From the NCBI RefSeq assembly GCF_032118995.1, contig NC_092648.1:18442450-18506449 (forward strand): a DNA stretch of 64,000 bases, in the 5' to 3' direction. Positions 1-28,113 of the stretch are shown here, in pieces (position 1 is the stretch's first letter; each line of letters starts with the position of its first letter). This DNA comes from Asterias amurensis (Eukaryota > Echinodermata > Asteroidea > Forcipulatida > Asteriidae). The position numbers were made by a program, and so were the translations under genes. The notes under the pieces were generated by a model, which did no database searches, was not told where the DNA came from, and worked only from the letters and a program-made list of their open reading frames with translations.

Positions 1-10
1 TATTATTATT

Positions 11-381
11 TATTGGTAATTGTCAAAGACCAGTATTATTCACTTGGTGTATCTCAACTCGCATAAAATAACAAACCTGTGAAAATTTGAGCTTGATTGG
101 TCGTCAGAGTTGCGAGATAACTATGAAAGAAAAAAACAGCCTTGTCACACGAAGTTGTGTGCTTTCAGATGCTTGATTTCGACACCTCAAATTCTAAACT
201 TGAGGTCTTGAAATCAAATTCGTGGAAAATTACTTCTTTCTCGAAAACTACGTCACTTCAGAGGGAGCCGTTTCTCACAATGTTTTATACCATCAACCTC
301 TCCCCATTTTACTCGTCACCAAGAAAGGTATTATGTTAATAATTATTTTGAGTAATTACCAATAGTGTCCACTACCTTTAA
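11..381 (-). mobile_element. TTAA MITE, family A, copy 1
   Basis: A reverse-oriented copy of the most common element in the window. Internal blocks shared with other copies are caggtttgttattttatgc (as its complement), gaaacggctccctctgaag and the paired 'gaggtctcgaaatcaa' hairpin. It ends accaatagtgtccactacc followed by TTAA. The left terminus is degraded. Confidence 0.75.
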
Positions 382-900
382 CTTGCAGTAGTGAGATGTC
401 AAAAAGTGGAAGTTGTACGTGCACTTCTTCAGTGACTTTGCAACTGCCAACTGGCATGACTGGTTGTTGCAGCACTTGCACTGCAAGTTGCAGATCCCAG
501 ATCGCAAACAGAAACAAACATGTAATTACACGTCCGACTTTACAGTCACTCATATTCATATTGCTCTTGTTGTATTACACAAAATTCTCTTGCAACTCAC
601 CTAAATAGTTTCCCCACGACGATATGATTGAACGGATGTCTTAATTTGGTCTTCCAAAGTGTTTGCAATGATGTTTTATGAGGCATTGTTTTTTTTAACT
701 ACAGGTAAACACACATGACAGATATTCCTGATAACGAAGGTCAAGGGTCATGCTGAACAAGACATGACAATGGAGGGCGCTATAACCTGAAAAGTCTGGG
801 GGTGGGGGGGGGGGGGGGTAATGCGGTGCACTGGTACGGTAGGCCTATGCGGTGCGGTGTGGGTGGGTCATCAGTCACATGCAGTGCTAGTGTGGTACAA

Positions 901-962
901 TAAGTAAACTTCTTATTATAAAACTTCACCATAAGTAAACTTCTTATTATAAAACTTCACCA
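901..962. repeat. perfect 31-bp tandem duplication
   Basis: A 31-base unit beginning taagtaaacttcttattata occurs twice in a row without a mismatch (901-931 and 932-962). A recent local duplication. Confidence 0.9.
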
Positions 963-1369
963 TTTTGCCATCTGCAACTCAACTTTAATATTTTCTATTG
1001 TATGCAAACTTTGATCACCACTTTCTATCTATGGGCAGCCATGAGTATAGCACAACATCACATCACTGGATTGGTACATCAAGTGCCTAAATCACTTAGA
1101 TCAAGTAGGCTATACTTTTTGGGGGGGATGTTAATAATAATGAGAATAAATATAGGCCTACTTTTTGCTGAGAAGGCCGCCCGGATTTTTGCAAACTATG
1201 GTTGTATATTACAGATGCTGTGGAGGTTGCACTGGGTAAAGTGGCCGAAGTGCTGTGATTGGTTGATTTGAATCGAAATTTTGATTGGTCAAATACGTTT
1301 TCCCTTGGTTTTTTCTCTGGCTTATCCGAACCGGTCAACAACATCATGAGCACTGGACTCAAAACGGCT

Positions 1370-1445
1370 CTGGGCCCAGTTTCATAGAAAATATTGTTGA
1401 GCAAATTAATTGTTTGCTATGCAGAAAATGAGCAGGATATACCTG
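1370..1445 (+). repeat. 'gggcccagtttcatag' repeat fragment
   Basis: The first 75 or so bases of the dispersed repeat also seen at 21.1 kb and 62.0 kb; it starts gggcccagtttcatagaaaa. Confidence 0.5.
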
Positions 1446-1628
1446 CATGAGTCACATGTCATGTGACAAGGTAGTTTGAATGTTAACCTTTTAGTATAGA
1501 TTTTGTGGTGCTCAGCTAGCTAGCTACTTGTTGCACTCACTAATTAGCCGCTATGACATTGGGTGCAGGTGTTTCTGATCACCATCAAAGTGTAGGTGGT
1601 TCTGGTCCATGTCTTGACACTTGTGTCC

Positions 1629-2005
1629 TTAAAGGCAGTGGACACTATTGGTAATCTCAAAAAATTATTAGCATACAACCTTTCTTGGTAACGAGTAATG
1701 GGGAGAGGTTGATAGTATAAAACATTGTGAGAAACGGCGCCCTCTGAAGTAGTGAAGTTTTCGAGAAAGAAGTAATCCATGAATTTGATTTCGAGACCTC
1801 AGATTTAGAATTTGACGTCTCGAAATCAAGCATCTGAGAGCACACAACTTCGTGTAACAAGGGTGTTTTTCTTTTACTATTATCTTGCAACTTTGATGAC
1901 CGATTGAGCTCAAATTTTCACAGGTTTGTTATTTTATGCATATGTTGAGATACACCAAGTGAGAAGACATGTTTGACATTTACCAATAGTGTCCAGTGTC
2001 TTTAA
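1629..2005 (+). mobile_element. TTAA MITE, family A, copy 2
   Basis: Nearly full-length copy of about 375 bp, bounded by TTAA on both sides. It starts AAAGGCAGTGGACACTATTG and ends with the inverted form CAATAGTGTCCAGTGTCTT. It has no coding capacity. It interrupts DNA that resembles part of a SINE (about 1550-1630). Confidence 0.85.
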
Positions 2006-2034
2006 CTTTTGGTTAGAAGCATGTAGCAGCAGCT

Positions 2035-2165
2035 TTCGATATAGTATTGTTTAGTTCGAGAAAAATTGCACTTCGAAGTTGTAAAAAGATAATATTTTTA
2101 TGATCCCCAAAATATGAGTCTCTGGAGCGTTACTCCAAGTAACGCTTCCCAGGTTGTGTATTTCT
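2035..2165 (+). repeat. 'cacttcgaag' dispersed repeat, worn copy
   Basis: Has gatatagtattgtttag, cacttcgaagttgtaaaaag and the hairpin gcgttactccaagtaacgc, matching copies at 23.2 kb and 61.5 kb. Confidence 0.45.
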
Positions 2166-3527
2166 ATACGGTATTATTCTTCCTGGCTGAGGAGATTATT
2201 CACTCTGGTTTTTGGCGTAATTAAGAAGAAACGCACCCCTACCCTTTGAAATGAAATGTTCACATGCTGGTTTTATTGTATATATCTACATTTATTTCAA
2301 AGAATTGAACGGTTCCAAAATCAAAGGTATCCTTTGGATACTAGTACTTATTTTAAACGGTAGGCCTATGTGGCTTTTCTTCTCAGAAATGTAATTGAAG
2401 CCGTCCCGGTAGTGACCGTCAACTTTTTGGTAAAGGTAAACTAAAGATTGGTGGGACCATTCGTAAGTTTTTTCCACCATGCCATTTTTCAAACGTCAAG
2501 TTTGATAATTACGTTTCACAGGGGCCTATCCTTTCATGCTGCGCTTTAACTTGCGTTTGGTGGTTTGTCTGTTAGTTTATTTAGGAGCGTTTGTTGGGGG
2601 TGTTTGTTTGTTTGTTGGGATGTCTGTTTGTCGGTTGGGTTGTTGGTTTGTTTGTTTCTTCGTTTTCGGGGGGTAATGTTAAGGTGTAGTTGTTGCTGTT
2701 GCTAATACAGTGTTGTTGATGTTATATCTTGAGGGTGCTGCAAATTTTTTTTTACTTGGGGCGACGGTGACATCTTGAGGGTCACTCTATAGCCTTCGGA
2801 CTCAGTCGATGCTGTTGATTACGTCACACTTTGGACGGTCAATTGACGGAATGTCACAAAAGTAAGTTTTTCCCGTCGTTCACTTCACAAAACCATTGTG
2901 CTTGTTTCCTGTTAGCAGACGACCTCAGGAAAGTTTTTTCCCGACATTTTGTCCATTTTGTTTAACATCCTCGATCAGGTCACACTTCCCAACAGCAGGG
3001 TAAGAATGCGGATCGCAAGGTACGCCGGGATACCACTGCGCTGCTTACTAGCCTGGTCTAGACTGCAATGCGACACCAGGGTGTAATATAGACACACCGC
3101 ATGACCCATTGAACTTGAACCATGGAATCCATACGCTAACCAACGGGGCCAACTTTTTTGGCGCCAAGTCAGGATGAACTATTGGAATTCATGACGATGT
3201 TTGTTGTCACTACTGGGTAATCAAACACAACCAAGGGGTGATCAAAAACAAACAGGTTTACCACCCATTTATTGTCGAAAATGGATAACCCCGGTTTTAT
3301 ATTTTGATATACTTTTCATAATAAAAAACAACAAATCGATTTATGACAAACGAGGGTATGACGCAGGGTTGTCGGAATGTAAGGACCGCGGGTCGATTCG
3401 ATTCGCCTAGCGGCGCGTGTTAGTACAGTGTATCCCATTACAGCGGACTCGCCTCCATATGCCATTGCGCACTACCACATCCACACCAACATTGCGTTAA
3501 CACGAGTCTTCTGACCCCCACTCCGAA

Positions 3528-9968
<6,441 letters not shown>

Positions 9969-10158
9969 GAGAATTTCACCTTTTGTTGTCAAGCCACTTG
10001 CTATACTTCAGCCCTTTCTGCCTTCAAGTTCGCCTTCAAAAGAAATTGTTCATTGTGTCTTAATTTGTTTCGAAAGTTTGACTGCGTGACTGTCGTCTGT
10101 AACATCAGACGATGACATGGGGTTAGACAGTCCAGTCCAGCTTTGGAAATTATTTAAA

Positions 10159-10164
10159 AATAAA
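10159..10164 (+). other. candidate poly(A) signal, calmodulin gene 1
   Basis: AATAAA about 190 bases past the stop codon. More distal sites cannot be excluded. Confidence 0.45.
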
Positions 10165-10453
10165 ATTAAGTTCTGCTCAAATTACGTCTCACAAATCTTT
10201 CCGAGGATAACTAATTAATGTCAGATAGAACATATTTTAGTCTTTGGATGAAAACATATTTCTGTTTATTTGTAATTCTAAAAGTGTCAGAATCTTGAAT
10301 CTCTTTGTATGGTAATAATTTTTATATAATAATCCATTGTTTGGTTGGAATTGTGAAATTGTTTTGCACGATGGAAAACATTTGTGTTTTCTTCATCATT
10401 CATCAATTTGTTATTCTCTAAATTTCTTTGTTCAAACCAAACTGTTCAAATCT

Positions 10454-10620
10454 AGACATAGGCCCTTTTCCAAACCACGGCTTTGGCTGTGGATTCTGCT
10501 TGAGGCTCAATTCTCTCGTCTGAAGCCCTGAGCGCGTATACGCAAAGCATGCGCAATTGTCGGGGCCAAGCTAGCCTGAGCCGAATCTGGAGCCGAAGCC
10601 GTCGTTTCGAAAAGGGCCAC
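10454..10620. mobile_element. short MITE with aggcccttttc ends
   Basis: A roughly 165-bp GC-richer segment that starts ggcccttttccaaaccacgg and ends ccgtcgtttcgaaaagggcc, giving an inverted repeat of several dozen bases including 'ggctttggct' against 'agccgaagcc'. It lies just past calmodulin gene 1. Confidence 0.7.
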
Positions 10621-11630
10621 AGTTACTTTCCCTTGTGGTTTATTATACTTCACATTCTCACATTTTGATACGCACTTTATACGCACCCTCTGCTGAAATT
10701 TCAAACGCTTTTTCTCGTTTTAAAATCAACTTTGAACTTTGTAAAGAAAACAATTAACAATCGATGTAATTCCTTTTTAACCTTTATACTGAATGCCAGA
10801 GGCTATCTTTTTGTAAACTTACAAGTCATAATTATTAAGTACCACTTTCTAATTTAATTTCCGAAGTCACGAAATGCAGTTTTTATTTCATGTCAATGTT
10901 TTTTTTTTTGTGGGGGGGGGGGGGGGTTATAATATTTTGAAATTAGTATAAAAGGAACATTCACAGCAAAGGAGTTTCATGTTTCCATGTCCAAAAATGG
11001 TGAGTGACATTATTTTGAGCGAATTTCAAATCAATATAAAAATCCCTGCCATCATGGTTCGTTTTGGAATACTAGAATTTTGTTTTACCGCGTTTTGTTT
11101 TTGTGTTCTTTTGATACTTACGTTTGGACGAGCCAAAAATTTGAAATATGTAAATAATCGAGGAGAAGTTCAAACTCATTTTAAACAAATCTTTCATGTG
11201 ACTGGAAGAAGTTGGTACCCTCACGGGCGCCACGTCTCCGTTAAAAGAGCATTCCGAAGGGGATTTTGCATATTTTTTAGCCAAACATTTTCATGAACTT
11301 GGACTAAACATCCCTTTGTATTACATTTAGTATTATTATTATTATATTATTATTAAACTCTTGAATTGATTTTGTAACTTTGAGGGGAACGAAAAATCAC
11401 GAATAAATCTATTGGTTATTCATATCTTAAAAACGTATCTCAAGCAGTCAAATTTATTTCATCATTTTGCGTTTAATCATCAAATTGGTAAGTTTCTTGT
11501 ATGACGCCCGTTGCAGTTTTTTCTTTTCTGTACTACACAAATGCCACTATAATATAATAAAAAGTGCCACTGTCGTAGTGCATTTTGGTGGGGATTTTTT
11601 CTTCTTCTATTCGATTCAAAAGGGGGATCA

Positions 11631-12024
11631 TTAAAGGCAGTGGACAGTGACACTATTGGTAATTAGTCAAAATAATTTTCAGCATAGAACCTCACTTGGT
11701 AACAAGTAATGGGGAGATGTTGGTGGTATAATACACTGTGAGAAACGGCTCCCTCTAAAGTGACGTAGTTTTCGAGAAAGAAGTAATTTATCATGAATTT
11801 GATTTCGAGACCCCAAGTTTAGAATTTGAGGTCTCGAAATCAAGCATCTGAAAGCACACAACTTAGTGTGACAAGGGTGTTTTTTCTTTCATAGTTATTA
11901 TCTCGCAACTCTGACGACCAATCGAACTAAAATGTTCACAGGTTTGTTATTTTATGCATATGTTGAGATACACCAAGTGTGAAGACTGATCTTTGACAAT
12001 TACCAATAGTGTCCACTGTCTTAA
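11631..12024 (+). mobile_element. TTAA MITE, family A, copy 3
   Basis: Full-length copy with TTAA at both ends and terminal inverted repeats of the AAAGGCAGTGGAC type. The left terminus carries a small internal duplication (gtggacagtgacac). Confidence 0.85.
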
Positions 12025-15000
12025 AAAAACACCATCAGGGACATTTTTTGAAGATGGCTATAGGCCCCTACAACAGAAGAAGAAAAAAATGCTGCCCGGT
12101 TCATCACATCAAGGGACTGCAACTGACGCGAGTTTCGACGTCACCAATTCGAAATGGACAATCAGGTGCTGCATCGCTAATGAACTATCCAGCCGGACCA
12201 CCTGGGTTGGTTTTTAATTGGTCATCTGATGTTTCTAGAATTTGGCCAGCGTCCCACTAATCAGGCCAGGGAAAACACTTCAGTGACTTCTTCAAAGGTT
12301 GGGCAAGCAGTGTGGTAATAACAGACAAGTTTCAACAACCTCTTGGTTCATCAACGCAATTGCTTTGTGTTCCTAAAATATTCCTTGGTTTGGTTTCCTA
12401 AATCACAAGCCCTTTTTGTTCATTTTGTACACCACATCAATTAGAGGCGATATAGGCCTATCTTAGAATTAAAAAAAAAAAACTTGTTCTTTTCATAGAT
12501 CTTGTGCAAGTCCTTTCTGCTCTGAGATGACCACATTTATGTTGTTGATTATTCCGGGTCATGTGGGCTCTCAATTCTAGCCCTGTTGATCTGTGTCAAC
12601 TTTGACTCAGGACTCTTTCTTAGTAAACCATTCAATAATTTAAACTAACTCCGTTTACAGTATGATGCAAATTAACAACAAAAGGCAATTCACAGTAAAC
12701 TCTAATACCTCCGGGTCAGAACTGACCCGGATTAATCCAGGTCCAAGGAGGCCTGATCCGTTTCCGGATCAGTGTGACCAGGAAACTCGAGTGGTTAAAA
12801 TGGGATTTCTAACTTCAACTCTCGGTCATTTTGACCCTTTTCTTTTTTCATTTTGCCACAGATTCTTGGTCATACTAACCAAGAAATTTGTCAGGCCACA
12901 CGGGACCTTTTTAAAAAGTGTATATCGTTTTTAAATAGACAGTTATACCATGGAGGTAGGATACGTACTCTAGCTCAACTAGATTTAAAATTAAAAAAAT
13001 AACATGGAATGGATCACTGACCGGCCATCCGTCCTTTTCGGATTCAGTGAACCAAGTGAATTCAGTGACCCATTTAGGTCCAGTATGCTATTCCATTTCG
13101 GATTCAGTAACTCTTTTTTTTTTTTTTTTTTACAAAAAGTTCAACTGTTCTTTTCTAATTAGATTTATGTCAACACTTAATCTCTCGCTGTTCGCTCAAA
13201 CAGTAATGATTTTATGTGCACATGCGAATAAAAATCAGAAATGTGAAGACGGTGAATAGTGGGTCATTATCAATGTTCTGATTCTCCACAAAAATCAATA
13301 GGTTTAAGCTCAAATTTCATAAATAATTGTGCATATATTCCAAACAGGTTTAACCTTTCATATTAAGCTTTTTGTAAATTAAGTACCTGTAAATTCAGCT
13401 AAAATTTCAAATATTTTTTGATATAGATTTTAGACAGGTTTATGCATTTATTTCATATTAAGCTTCTCGAAAAGAAAATCTGCCAGGAAAATAGACAGTT
13501 ACTTAAAACTACAGATAACTTATTGTCACGATCTCGCCATTATTTCACGTCCATGACCGTAGCATATGCAAAGGTTTTGGATATTTTTCATTTTGTCCAA
13601 ATTCGTGCAGAGAAAACAAAGTCCAAATTCGTCCCAAATTAATCGTGTAAAATGTTGGCATTTTCGAGAATTTTAATTTGAATTTCACACCATGTCCCGA
13701 GTGAAGATATTTTTCCTATATTTTTGAAAGACATTTTCCAATAGATATTTTATATTATAATTCCATAAAATTTGAGATTTTGAATCTATGGCCTCCCGAG
13801 CATTACTCTCAGGAAGGTGCAGACATTAATAAGATCGCCTAGCTGAACCCTTCGCACACGGCTGACCTACTATTATGTCTTCAAGGCGATGAATATTTAA
13901 TGAAAACAAATACAAGGTGAGATGCAGTATTAGACCAGGGGCAACACAGCGTGTATATCTAATGCAAGAATGTGGGACAAGAGCCATGAACTACGGAGGG
14001 GGTGGGTAGGTGGTGGGGTTGGGGGGGGGGGGGTTCGCCCGATCGATCTTAATGTTTTGATTGAAATTACTTGATGCCTAACCTTGCGAGAATATTAAGT
14101 TCGGATTGTTACTTTAAGCAGATTAATAACAACATTGGTAATTAGGCAAGGGTTTAGTACCAGCACTTTTTCTGAACCAACATACACCATGCATGAGAGC
14201 TTTGTTTACAAAAAGAGACCTTGTACATTCCAATGCCTTAAAGGCAGGCAAGATACTACACTGGTCCTATGGAACATTCATTTGTAGTCAAAATTTCCAC
14301 ATAAATTCAAGAGTTAAAACATATCAGTTCCGCAGGTTTTGGGATGTGCCCCTTTCCTCATATCTAAAATTGGAAAAAAAAATCAGACAACGCAATCTCC
14401 ATAAAATTATAAGATTTAATTTTTTGTTCAATTGGTCGGTGCAGAGATTGTGCCTTATAGACGTCAAGGCTCTATGCGAGGTCACAGGTTATATAACAAT
14501 CATAAAATATTGAGCAGATTGAGTCTAAACTTCGTAAACTTCGTAAACTTGTTTACCAATTTTGCACTCTGTCTCATTGTGTTGACGATCGCTTTATCTC
14601 GAATGAGACAATAAGTTTTCACACGACATAAATGGTTCATCAATTTTCTAACGATCGCCAAAACTCCACCATGTTGAAATGGTAATTTCAAGTATTCCTG
14701 CCCAAAACATGGAAAACGGCAAGATTTGTTCCTCATTTATAGTCAATGTTGGGCTTCAAATCTTCCTATTAAAACTACTGACTTCCATGGTTACCAAACG
14801 CCACACCAAACATGGATTGCCCCACGGCGATGTACCAACTAAACCATGCCATTGTTCATAACTGCCAAATTTGACGAAAATTCATCTGTTGAGCCATATC
14901 TTAATTTATGAACCATGTCAAAATATGCTCTCAACAGAAGATTATATATTATAACAGAGTTATTAATACACGGCAAAGTGGATTGATCGTCAATATCTCA

Positions 15001-16487
15001 CGACGGATGAGCAATAATCATATTTTCATAATACATCGCTCTGTTGTCATAATATAATAATAAGGCTCAGCACACAACCCGCAATACCGCGCATTAATAT
15101 TCTACAATAACTAGAACTACAACCGATGTTCAAATAATAATAAAGATATCAAATTGACGTCAATGGAGTTTGGGATACCGCTGCAGACTGGCTAGTGCGC
15201 ATGCCCTTCTGCGCATATCTTACAGCGGGGTAGCAAGACGCATTGCACCCTTAAAGGGACCCACACTTCTACTAGCGAGATCGGTTCCTGTTTCCACTTA
15301 GTATATATTATTCAACAGTTCATGAAAGAGATGGAGAATAACTTTGCTTCTTCAAATAGTGTCTTACTTGAAGCATTATTTAAATAGTAGAAAAGTAAAA
15401 TTGCAAATTTGTTGAAGATTATTATATGTACCATTTTAGCCCACAAGTTGGAACTATTCACCATGGTCTACCCATAGAAATTACACTTGCGATTATACAA
15501 TTTGGTATAAATATGAATATTTTATGAAAAATTAGCCTCATATACATTTTGGAAAGACACATACGTCATCATATATGATATGGTTTTTAAGATTAACACT
15601 TTGGTTTATTTTTATTTCATGGACATTCTTATTATTTTCCCTCACAGTTTTTTATAGAAAATCTCCCAAAACAATTCAAGAAATTGTTCATGAATTAATT
15701 AGGCCTCTAGATAGCATTCCGCTGTTTAACTGAAATTGTCAACAAGCACAACTTCTTTCTAAATTTAAACTACACGGGAGTCCAATTCGAGTGCAAAAAA
15801 CAAGGAGGCAAAATAATTGGGCAATTGCCAAACTCTTTTCAAAGAGTTGCCATCACCATAATTAAAGAATTCAGCAATTTTTAATTGGCAGGGTATAAAA
15901 TGTACACGGCACGGTAACACAAAACCGCCAGAAGCTGCTCCACCATCATAATGTCATACAGCAACTTGAAAAATAGTACGTTTTAATTTCTGAGGGAGCC
16001 TTTAATAAAAAAATATAAAATATAATGTCCCGCATGATATTGGTTCGAAGGTAGGGAAAGGTGTATCTATATGCAGCGACGGCAATATGGATTTTTGAGT
16101 ACAACTAATGAGGCGTTTTAAGAGGAATAGCGAATCATACCTAATCTGAATTTCGAGGATATCATAGAACAATCTCTTATAATAATTATAATAGTTTCAA
16201 CGTGCTGGAGTTGTGGGGGTTCCCATATAGTCTATCTCTGAGTGTATTGGTTTTCTTTTTATGGCGGGTGTACGCTGGGTGGAAATGGCCAATCTTTAGG
16301 CGACCATCGCCGCATGAACCACATGTCTGACGTGCTTTGAAAAGTTGGGATTCCAATGGTGTGAGTCAGTGTACGAACGCGTACGAGCCAGTGCGCACTT
16401 TACTTCTAAACCAACCCCGGGAAACATCGCCGAGACGTCTTTTCTTCCGTCACTGACCTTGGCTGGGAAAATTTGCTTTCTATATCA

Positions 16488-24569
<8,082 letters not shown>

Positions 24570-24973
24570 AGTTCTTCCCAACAGCCCCTGTCATACCGCC
24601 TCATCTTGTTGTATCCATTCATTCTGTCTTGTTGTGTGCGACAGCTGACGGGTTGGACGATGTGTCTATGTGTTCCACCACCCTCGGAAGATCGGGTAAA
24701 CAAAATCGTCACCAATAGAGGGCGTTTTTAATAATGGCCGCCAAGTGACGTCATGTCATTGTATTGGACTGCTGATTGGACAAACCATGACAACAAGCCA
24801 GCCACAGTAGTCGAGTTTGCGCGGACCATCAAACTTTACGGAGTCTTCCGTTTTTATGATCGGCCATTTTAAAAAGTGTTCGTTTGAAATGTCTTATGAT
24901 GGTGGAGTGATTTATTCTTGTGCTCAAAGATGCACTTCTTTAATGTGTGATATTTTCTAACAGTTTAAGGTAG

Positions 24974-24979
24974 AATAAA
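24974..24979 (+). other. candidate poly(A) signal, calmodulin gene 2
   Basis: AATAAA about 405 bases past the stop. Another lies at 25220-25225. Confidence 0.5.
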
Positions 24980-26249
24980 GGGCAGACAAATACCGCTACG
25001 GTACCCAGTCATTGTTTTCAAAAGTTACAAAATCATTTTATCTGTTTTATTTAATCACTAAATTCCTAGATTGTGATGTGATCAAAACAACACTGCGACT
25101 GTTTTAACAATTTTAATAATTTCAACCCGGAATATTTCAGAGTCAGCGAAAGCAAGTAGTTTGTGTTAAAATGTTTGGTACATTTAATAATAATAATTGA
25201 TTTCTGTGTATATATAAATAATAAATTTATTGTTATTCAGATGTCACGTGAATGTCAACTCGCTAACAAATTTCATCTCTCGATAAAGTTAGAGGCGCCC
25301 CCATTTAACTTAACTGAGTATTGGCTTGGTATGGCTGCTTGAATGGCGCCCTCTTCTTGTTGCTTTAAAAGGGCGCCGCTCATGCGTCACGTTGTGACAT
25401 TTGTTTAGTAAATACTTTCACACAAACATTCTTTAAAATAAATAGGACTCTGCGCCAGGGTACACAAACAATTGTAAACTAATTATAGCTTTGTCATACT
25501 GCTTATAGAAACTAATGGTTATAAAAATCCATATTTTTAAAAGCCAAATTTTCCCATCAAAGTTTGCTCGTCTTCTTTTAGGTCTGCTCATGTTGACCGC
25601 CTTTATCAATTCACGTAACGTCTGGATAAATTTGACGGTGTATATAGTTAATTTCTTTTCAAAGTTTTGTGGGAGATGGTAGAAAATGATGACAGGAAGT
25701 CGAGTTGCGTCTAATCAGAAGAATTAAAAAAACAAATTATTCAATGCAAATTTGCACTCATTTTTACCATTTTAAAGTTTCATTTCCTGTGGTAATAATA
25801 ATGATATGGGGAGGTGGACGTCCATATAGCAGAAATGTAAATCATGGGAGCCCATTTCCACGTAATTTATTCAGGAAGAGTTTCTGTTTAAGATTTTCAC
25901 TTTTTTTAATAATGATTTATCGACAATAGATTCTCCGACAGTGTACATTACTAGGTATCAAGTTCTCCGGAATGGTTTCACACTTTCATTGTAAATTTGT
26001 TTACACTTAGAGTTTTTAAGAATCAGTAACTGTATTGTTTCTCGCGCACTTTGGTGTTTGAACGCGCGATTTCTGAATAAAAAAAATAATATCCACTTGA
26101 AAGGGATTTCCTACATGATTCTCAATTTATTTAACTTACGTGGTCTCTTTACTAAGCAATAATTAATTTACTTAAAAATAGTAGGTAAGAACTTCTACTT
26201 AGGAATCATTAGGAATTGCAAGCCAAAAGTATGTTATTAAATCTGTATA

Positions 26250-26430
26250 GCCTCGAAGGTCAGTATTCTTACCTGGTGTATCCCAACATATACATAAAAT
26301 AATAAATCTGTGAACATTTTGACTTAATTGGTCATTGAAGTTGCAAGAGTATAATGAAAGAAAAAACACCCTTGTTGCACATTAATAGTGCTTCAAAAGA
26401 GGGCGCTATCTATCACAAAAAATTGTTTTG
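26250..26430 (-). mobile_element. TTAA MITE, family A, decayed fragment
   Basis: Shares the block cctggtgtatcccaacatat to ttgcaagagtataatgaaag and 'aacacccttgttgcac' with family A in reverse orientation. Its termini are lost. This is an older, worn copy. Confidence 0.55.
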
Positions 26431-26583
26431 GGGGGCGGGGAATCACAATATCATGCCACACTATACAGTGCATAACTCAAAACAGGCCATTAATTTCAAA
26501 ATTAATAGGCCTCTCAAAATAGGCCCCTATGCCTCTTTAAAAAGAACACTTAAAATTATAAAACAGTAGCGACTGTGATTTAG

Positions 26584-27028
26584 AGGATTTGGGTACTTTT
26601 TTTAACACAAAACATAATGTCCACAAATTTACATTAAGGTTATTCAGTTTGAAGATAATGAGAATAGAAAGCTTCCCTTAAAATATGACTTGCTGACTGA
26701 GTGCAGTAGTTTTTGAGAAATGAGTTAAACAATGTCACGCAAATAATTTTCGTCTCAGTCATCAGCGAGACGAAAAAAGTTTAGCATTTAAAAACGTATT
26801 AACCAGTTATGGTATAAAGTGTTATGGTTAATACATTTTTTCATGCTATTAAACTGAGACTAAAATAAATTTGTGTGACACTGTTTTACTAAATTATTTC
26901 TCAAAACTACAACACCTCAGAAAGTAATACTTTAAGGGAAGCTTTCTACTATCATTATATCTTCAAATCAAACTGTAAGTTTAATGTAAATCTGTGGACA
27001 TTGTGTAAAAAGTACCCAGACACTGTAA
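26584..27028. mobile_element. foldback element, family E, copy 2
   Basis: Same family as 18.9-19.25 kb, with ends gatttgggtacttttt and aaaaagtacccagac. It is longer because of an extra, itself palindromic, centre around aaccagttatggtataaag. Confidence 0.8.
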
Positions 27029-27961
27029 ATCAGTCAGTCAATCAATCAATTCATTAATGTCATCAATCAATCAATGTCAATCTACAAATATCTAGTTCAA
27101 TCGTAGACAATTGCCCCATTTCCTTCCGATCCTCCATCATGCTCATCGAGTCATATACGTTTACGTTTACGTTCATACTCGGCAGAATCCTTAAGTGTCA
27201 ATTATCATTCTGACAGGTGCAATAAGAATTGAAACCAGTTTACAGAATTTCATGAGATGACAAATGCAATTGACTAAGTGTAAGCTGATAAAAATCGGTA
27301 AGGAGTCAAGTATGACAGAGTACTCTCAATCTTACTTACCACTTTTCCTCTCACTCATGTCCATCATGGGGGCTGCCATCTTGGATCCAGGTCCCGTCCC
27401 AGGCCAGATAAATTGCGCCATCTATCGGTCATTGTCAGTTGGATTTGTGATGATCATCACAACCTTGATCACGAAGTAAACTTTCTATATACCCTCCAAC
27501 GACAGATTCATCAATAACTTTCATCAACAAATTGGTTAAAAGTATGTTGTTTTTGTTGAAGATGTCCCAAAGAATTATCCCCTCACGTCGGGGGCTGATC
27601 TGATTGGATTAAACCACGGATGCGATGATTAACTAACCAGTGCAATGAGCAAATAATCAGAAACTGCAAACCATCCAATGAATTAAAAGCAACTTGGAGT
27701 ACCCCCCCCCCCCCCCACCGACCTGACCTCATTTAGTGTTGTTCCTAGTAAGGAGCTGTTCAATAATTATATGAAGATCAAGATCAAGATGAATCAGAAA
27801 TGCACACCACCACAGAGTTACATCAGAGCAGTGATACACACATTTATAAAGGCGCCCTCAATATTATCTCATAGTGAGAAAAGCTACCGTGAAAATAATA
27901 TGAACTTTTTAGTTCTTTAGGCCATAAATTATGAGAGCCTTCCTTTCTTGTTGTTATAATT

Positions 27962-28113
27962 CCAGGGGTGGATTTCACAAAGAGTTAGGCCTAGTCTTAT
28001 CTCGAGTTAGGACCAGTTACTCGTCCTAACTTAGGACTATCCATGCAATTTGTATATCTCCTAGGACTAGTCCTATAGGACTGGTCCTAACTCTTTGTGA
28101 AATCGACCCCAGG
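27962..28113. mobile_element. 'gatttcacaaagagttagg' foldback element, single unit
   Basis: A palindromic element of about 150 bp running from ggtggatttcacaaagagtt to ctctttgtgaaatcgacc, with internal ctcgagttagga and cctaggactagtcc blocks. It is the same family as the double unit at 9.1-9.4 kb. Confidence 0.8.

Larger units (their letters stand above)
382..3527. other. 5' flank of calmodulin gene 1, repeat-rich
   Basis: No coding exon is supported here. It holds a perfect 31-base tandem duplication (901-962), a G run (804-818), a piece of a 'gggcccagtttcatag' repeat (about 1370-1445), a TTAA element (1629-2005) and a T/G-rich low-complexity stretch (about 2585-2665). The last few hundred bases must contain the promoter and 5' UTR of calmodulin gene 1, but no clear TATA box or initiator can be picked. 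Confidence 0.6.
9969..16487. other. intergenic DNA between calmodulin genes 1 and 2
   Basis: Holds the 3' UTR of gene 1, a short MITE (10454-10620), a TTAA element (11631-12024), G/T runs and long AT-rich DNA without recognisable exons. An open frame of 105 codons at 10979-11296 looks like chance: it has no domain and no splice context. The promoter of gene 2 lies at the right end, where the sequence becomes CpG-richer (about 16340-16480). Confidence 0.6.

Noticed and set aside
10979-11296. 105-codon open frame on the plus strand with hydrophobic segment
   Set aside because: No homology recognised, low-complexity AT-rich context, no splice or paralogue support.
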